Shown one piece after another: positions 14,829 through 17,452 of a stretch of DNA of 17,452 nt. Under the pieces are notes generated by a model. It had not been told where the DNA came from. It made no database searches and saw only the letters and a list, made by a program, of their open reading frames with translations. Within the stretch, counting starts at the first letter, position 1, and every line of letters starts with the position of its first letter. Position numbers and translations under genes: made by a program. The DNA comes from an uncultured Eubacteriales bacterium. GTDB lineage: Bacteria > Bacillota > Clostridia > UMGS1810. The DNA is taken from NCBI GenBank assembly GCA_900555295.1, contig USKN01000016.1, positions 1 through 17,452 of the forward strand. The letters are read 5' to 3'.

Positions 14829-16193
14829 ATGAATGACAAAAAAGAATTTTTAGCGACAGAGCCTATCGGTAAGCTTTTGTTCAGACTGTCTATTCCGACG
14901 GTTGTGGCACAGCTTATCAATATGCTTTACAATATAGTTGACCGCATATACATAGGTCATATGCCCGGTGATGGCAGTTTGGCACTTACGGGTGTTGGTG
15001 TTTGTATGCCGATAATTATGCTTGTTTCAGCGTTTGCGGCATTAGTAAGCTCAGGCGGTGCGCCAAGAGCGTCTATCTTTATGGGTGAAAAGGATAATGA
15101 GTCTGCCGAAAAGACACTGGGTAACTGCTTTAGTCTGCAGATTGTTGTGTCAGTTATCCTGACCGCAGTTTTGCTTATCTGGAACAAGGATTTACTTCTT
15201 GCCTTTGGTGCAAGTGAAAACACAATCGGCTATGCAACCGATTATATGAGCATATATGCCATTGGCACTTTGTTTGTGCAGATTACCTTGGGTATGAACA
15301 CATTTATCACAGCGCAAGGCTTTACCACTATATCGATGGTTTCGGTAATTATCGGTGCGGTGTGCAATATTGTGCTTGACCCCATATTTATATTTGGCTT
15401 TGATATGGGAATAAAGGGTGCGGCACTTGCAACTATCATTTCGCAGATGCTTTCTTGCGTATGGATTATCTATTTCCTCTGCGGTAAAAAGACACAGCTT
15501 AAAATAAAGAAAGAAAACTTAAAACTTCGGGCAGACATCATTCTGCCTTGTATCGCACTTGGAACAGCGGCGTTTGTTATGCAGTCAAGCGAAAGTGTGA
15601 TTTCTGTTTGCTTTAATTCTTCACTCCTTAAATATGGTGGAGATATTGCAGTCGGTGCTATGACCATTATGACAAGTGTTATGCAGTTTGCAATGTTACC
15701 GCTGCAGGGAATTGCACAAGGTGCTCAACCCATTACAAGCTACAATTTCGGTGCTAAAAGAGCAGACAGAGTAAAGAAAACATTCCGTTTGCTTTTAATC
15801 ACTTGCCTTACATATTCTATCGCACTCTGGACGGCGGTTATGATAGCTCCGCAAGTGTTTGTTAAGATATTTACATCAGATAGCACCCTTGCGCATTTTG
15901 CAGCCCCGATGCTGAGAATTTATCTCGGCGGACTTGGTCTCTTTGGCATACAGATTGCCTGCCAGATGACCTTTACATCGCTTGGCAAAGCGGCAAACTC
16001 TATTGTGGTTGCAGTTGTGCGTAAATTCGTATTGCTCCTTCCGCTGATTTATATTATGCCAAGCATTTTGGCAGACAAGACACAGGCGGTCTATATGGCA
16101 GAACCTGTGGCGGATATTATTGCAGTTACATTTACAGCAATACTGTTTGCATTCCAGTTTAAGAAGGCATTGAAAGAGATAACGGAGGTATAA
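14829..16193 (+). CDS. MATE family multidrug/metabolite efflux transporter
   Basis: This is an integral membrane antiporter of the MatE family that would export organic cations, drugs or metabolites using a Na+ or H+ gradient. The 454 residues and about 12 hydrophobic segments fit the family, arranged as two similar halves. Recognisable parts are the N-terminal GKLLFRLSIPTVVAQLINML, the following NIVDRIYIGHM, the loop GAPRASIFMGEKD, ITAQGF near the middle of the first half, NIVLDPIFIFGF, and QGAQPITSYNFGAK in the second half. AAGGTGG at 14814-14820 is 8 nt before the ATG and overlaps the stop of the previous gene. The stop is followed after 2 nt by the next start, so the two are tightly linked. 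The substrate cannot be told from sequence. Confidence 0.93.
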   Translation: MNDKKEFLATEPIGKLLFRLSIPTVVAQLINMLYNIVDRIYIGHMPGDGSLALTGVGVCMPIIMLVSAFAALVSSGGAPRASIFMGEKDNESAEKTLGNCFSLQIVVSVILTAVLLIWNKDLLLAFGASENTIGYATDYMSIYAIGTLFVQITLGMNTFITAQGFTTISMVSVIIGAVCNIVLDPIFIFGFDMGIKGAALATIISQMLSCVWIIYFLCGKKTQLKIKKENLKLRADIILPCIALGTAAFVMQSSESVISVCFNSSLLKYGGDIAVGAMTIMTSVMQFAMLPLQGIAQGAQPITSYNFGAKRADRVKKTFRLLLITCLTYSIALWTAVMIAPQVFVKIFTSDSTLAHFAAPMLRIYLGGLGLFGIQIACQMTFTSLGKAANSIVVAVVRKFVLLLPLIYIMPSILADKTQAVYMAEPVADIIAVTFTAILFAFQFKKALKEITEV

Positions 16194-16195
16194 AA

Positions 16196-17452
16196 ATGAA
16201 GATAGTTATTGTTGGAGGAGTTGCAGGCGGCGCTACGGCTGCGGCAAGAATTAGAAGACTTGATGAAAGTGCGGAGATAATCATTTTTGAGCGAAGCGGA
16301 TATGTTTCTTACGCAAACTGCGGACTCCCTTACTATATCGGCGGAGAAATCTCTGACAAAGAAGACTTGTTTTTGCAGACTCCCGAAGGATTTTGGTCGA
16401 GATTTAAAATTGATGTAAGAACTCTCCATGAGGTAACTAAAATAAATCGTGAAAGAAAAACTGTTACAGTTTTGGATAAAATGAGCGGAAAATTGTTTGA
16501 AGAAAGCTACGATAAACTCATTTTATCTCCAGGTGCAAAGCCTGTTATGCCTGATTTTTGCAAGGGTGATTGCAGAAACATTTTCACACTTCGCACAGTG
16601 GAAGATACACTTAAAATCCGTGAGTTTACAGACAACAATCCGATTAAGACGGCAGTTATCATCGGCGGTGGGTTTATAGGGCTTGAGATGGCGGAAAATC
16701 TTAAAAATCGAGGAATAGATGTTACTGTAATTCAAAAAGGCGACCACCTTTTAAACACAGTAGATAGTGACATTGCATCATTTATTCACACAAATTTAAG
16801 GTCACAGGGCATCAATATTTTTTTAAATGCCAATGTAAAAAGTATTGAGAATAACATAGTTGTTACCGATTGTCAGGAGATACCTGCCGATATGGTCGTT
16901 GTATCTGTTGGTGTTTTGCCTGAAAACACGCTTGCAAAGGATGCCGGACTCGCATTGGGCGTAAAGGGGGCAATTGCAGTTTCTGACAATATGCAAACCT
17001 CGGATAAGGATATTTATGCAGTGGGCGATGCGGTAGAGGTGGAAAACTTTATTTCAAAGGATAAGGCAGTTATAACATTAGCAGGCCCTGCCAATAAAGA
17101 GGGGCGAATTGCGGCAGACAATATTTACGGAATTAACAGCACTTATAAAGGCACTCAAGGTGCATCGGTTATTAAGCTCTTTGATATGACAGTAGCATCA
17201 ACAGGAATGACTGAAACTCAGCTTAAATTAAGCAATATTGCTTACGAAAAAGTTATTCTTTCGCCCCTTTCTCACGCAGGATACTATCCTGGTGCTAACG
17301 TTATGACCTTAAAGGTTATATTTGAAAAGGAAAGCTATAAAATCCTCGGCGCACAAGCGGTAGGTTATGAGGGTGTTGAAAAAAGGATTGATGTAATTGC
17401 TACGGCACTTTTTGCAGGACTTACAGCGGACAAGCTAAAAGACCTTGAGCTT
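16196..17452 (+). CDS. CoA-disulfide reductase-like FAD/NAD(P)H oxidoreductase, 3' end outside window
   Basis: The frame is open from ATG 16196 to the last base, giving 419 residues without a stop. GGAGG at 16184-16188 is 7 nt upstream. It is a pyridine nucleotide-disulfide oxidoreductase of the single-cysteine group that includes CoA-disulfide reductase and NADH oxidase/peroxidase. The FAD motif GGVAGGATAAARIRR begins at residue 7. The redox Cys42 lies in SYANCGLPYYIGG, the NAD(P)H motif GGGFIGLEMAEN begins at Gly157, and the second FAD motif IYAVGDAVE includes Asp278. The dimerisation domain follows. The break at DLEL falls where the family usually continues into an AYAPP-type end, so at least 20-30 residues are missing. 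Some relatives carry an added rhodanese domain, which cannot be judged here. The role may be thiol redox balance. Confidence 0.92.
   Translation, partial: MKIVIVGGVAGGATAAARIRRLDESAEIIIFERSGYVSYANCGLPYYIGGEISDKEDLFLQTPEGFWSRFKIDVRTLHEVTKINRERKTVTVLDKMSGKLFEESYDKLILSPGAKPVMPDFCKGDCRNIFTLRTVEDTLKIREFTDNNPIKTAVIIGGGFIGLEMAENLKNRGIDVTVIQKGDHLLNTVDSDIASFIHTNLRSQGINIFLNANVKSIENNIVVTDCQEIPADMVVVSVGVLPENTLAKDAGLALGVKGAIAVSDNMQTSDKDIYAVGDAVEVENFISKDKAVITLAGPANKEGRIAADNIYGINSTYKGTQGASVIKLFDMTVASTGMTETQLKLSNIAYEKVILSPLSHAGYYPGANVMTLKVIFEKESYKILGAQAVGYEGVEKRIDVIATALFAGLTADKLKDLEL

Overview
The window looks like a low-GC Clostridia (Firmicutes) chromosome, probably a gut-type Clostridiales. The evidence is an AT-rich sequence with strong AGGAGG-type ribosome sites, a very long single-chain PurL of the clostridial type, an archaeal-PurO-like IMP cyclohydrolase, and a formate-tetrahydrofolate ligase. 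No 16S rRNA or other taxonomic marker is present, so this placement is inference.

Region 1 (1-12046, + strand) is most of a de novo purine operon: purC (3' end only), purF, purM, purN, a PurO-like IMP cyclohydrolase, a stand-alone AICAR formyltransferase, purD, purL and fhs. The genes overlap by 1-8 nt or lie 2-23 nt apart, and the unit ends at a perfect 15-bp hairpin with a T-tract. Together they cover PRPP to IMP except for the PurE/K and PurB steps, which would have to be encoded elsewhere. Fhs at the end makes 10-formyl-THF, the one-carbon donor used by PurN and the AICAR formyltransferase. The usual bifunctional PurH is replaced by two separate proteins.

Region 2 (about 12047-12992) is a junction zone with little intact coding. 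It holds a possible relic ORF with an amber codon, two hairpins (one resembling a minus-strand terminator), a minus-strand NarL/LuxR response-regulator gene that has lost the first part of its receiver domain, and three tandem 11-bp repeats.

Region 3 (12993-17452, + strand) is a tightly spaced four-gene unit. It encodes a class II Fic protein with a C-terminal winged helix, a RibD-C/dihydrofolate-reductase-like reductase, a MATE efflux pump, and a CoA-disulfide-reductase-like flavoprotein that runs off the window. A good sigma-A promoter upstream of fic is embedded in overlapping TAAGGG/CCCTTA inverted repeats, which suggests repressor control, possibly autoregulation by the Fic winged helix. 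Isoleucine codon use changes sharply between regions 1 and 3 (ATC: 1 in fhs, about 15 in fic, about 14 in the MATE gene), so the two blocks probably have different histories.

The purine operon is well explained. The region most worth testing is the fic-led cassette and its palindromic promoter. I saw no CRISPR array, rRNA, tRNA, intact transposase or riboswitch.
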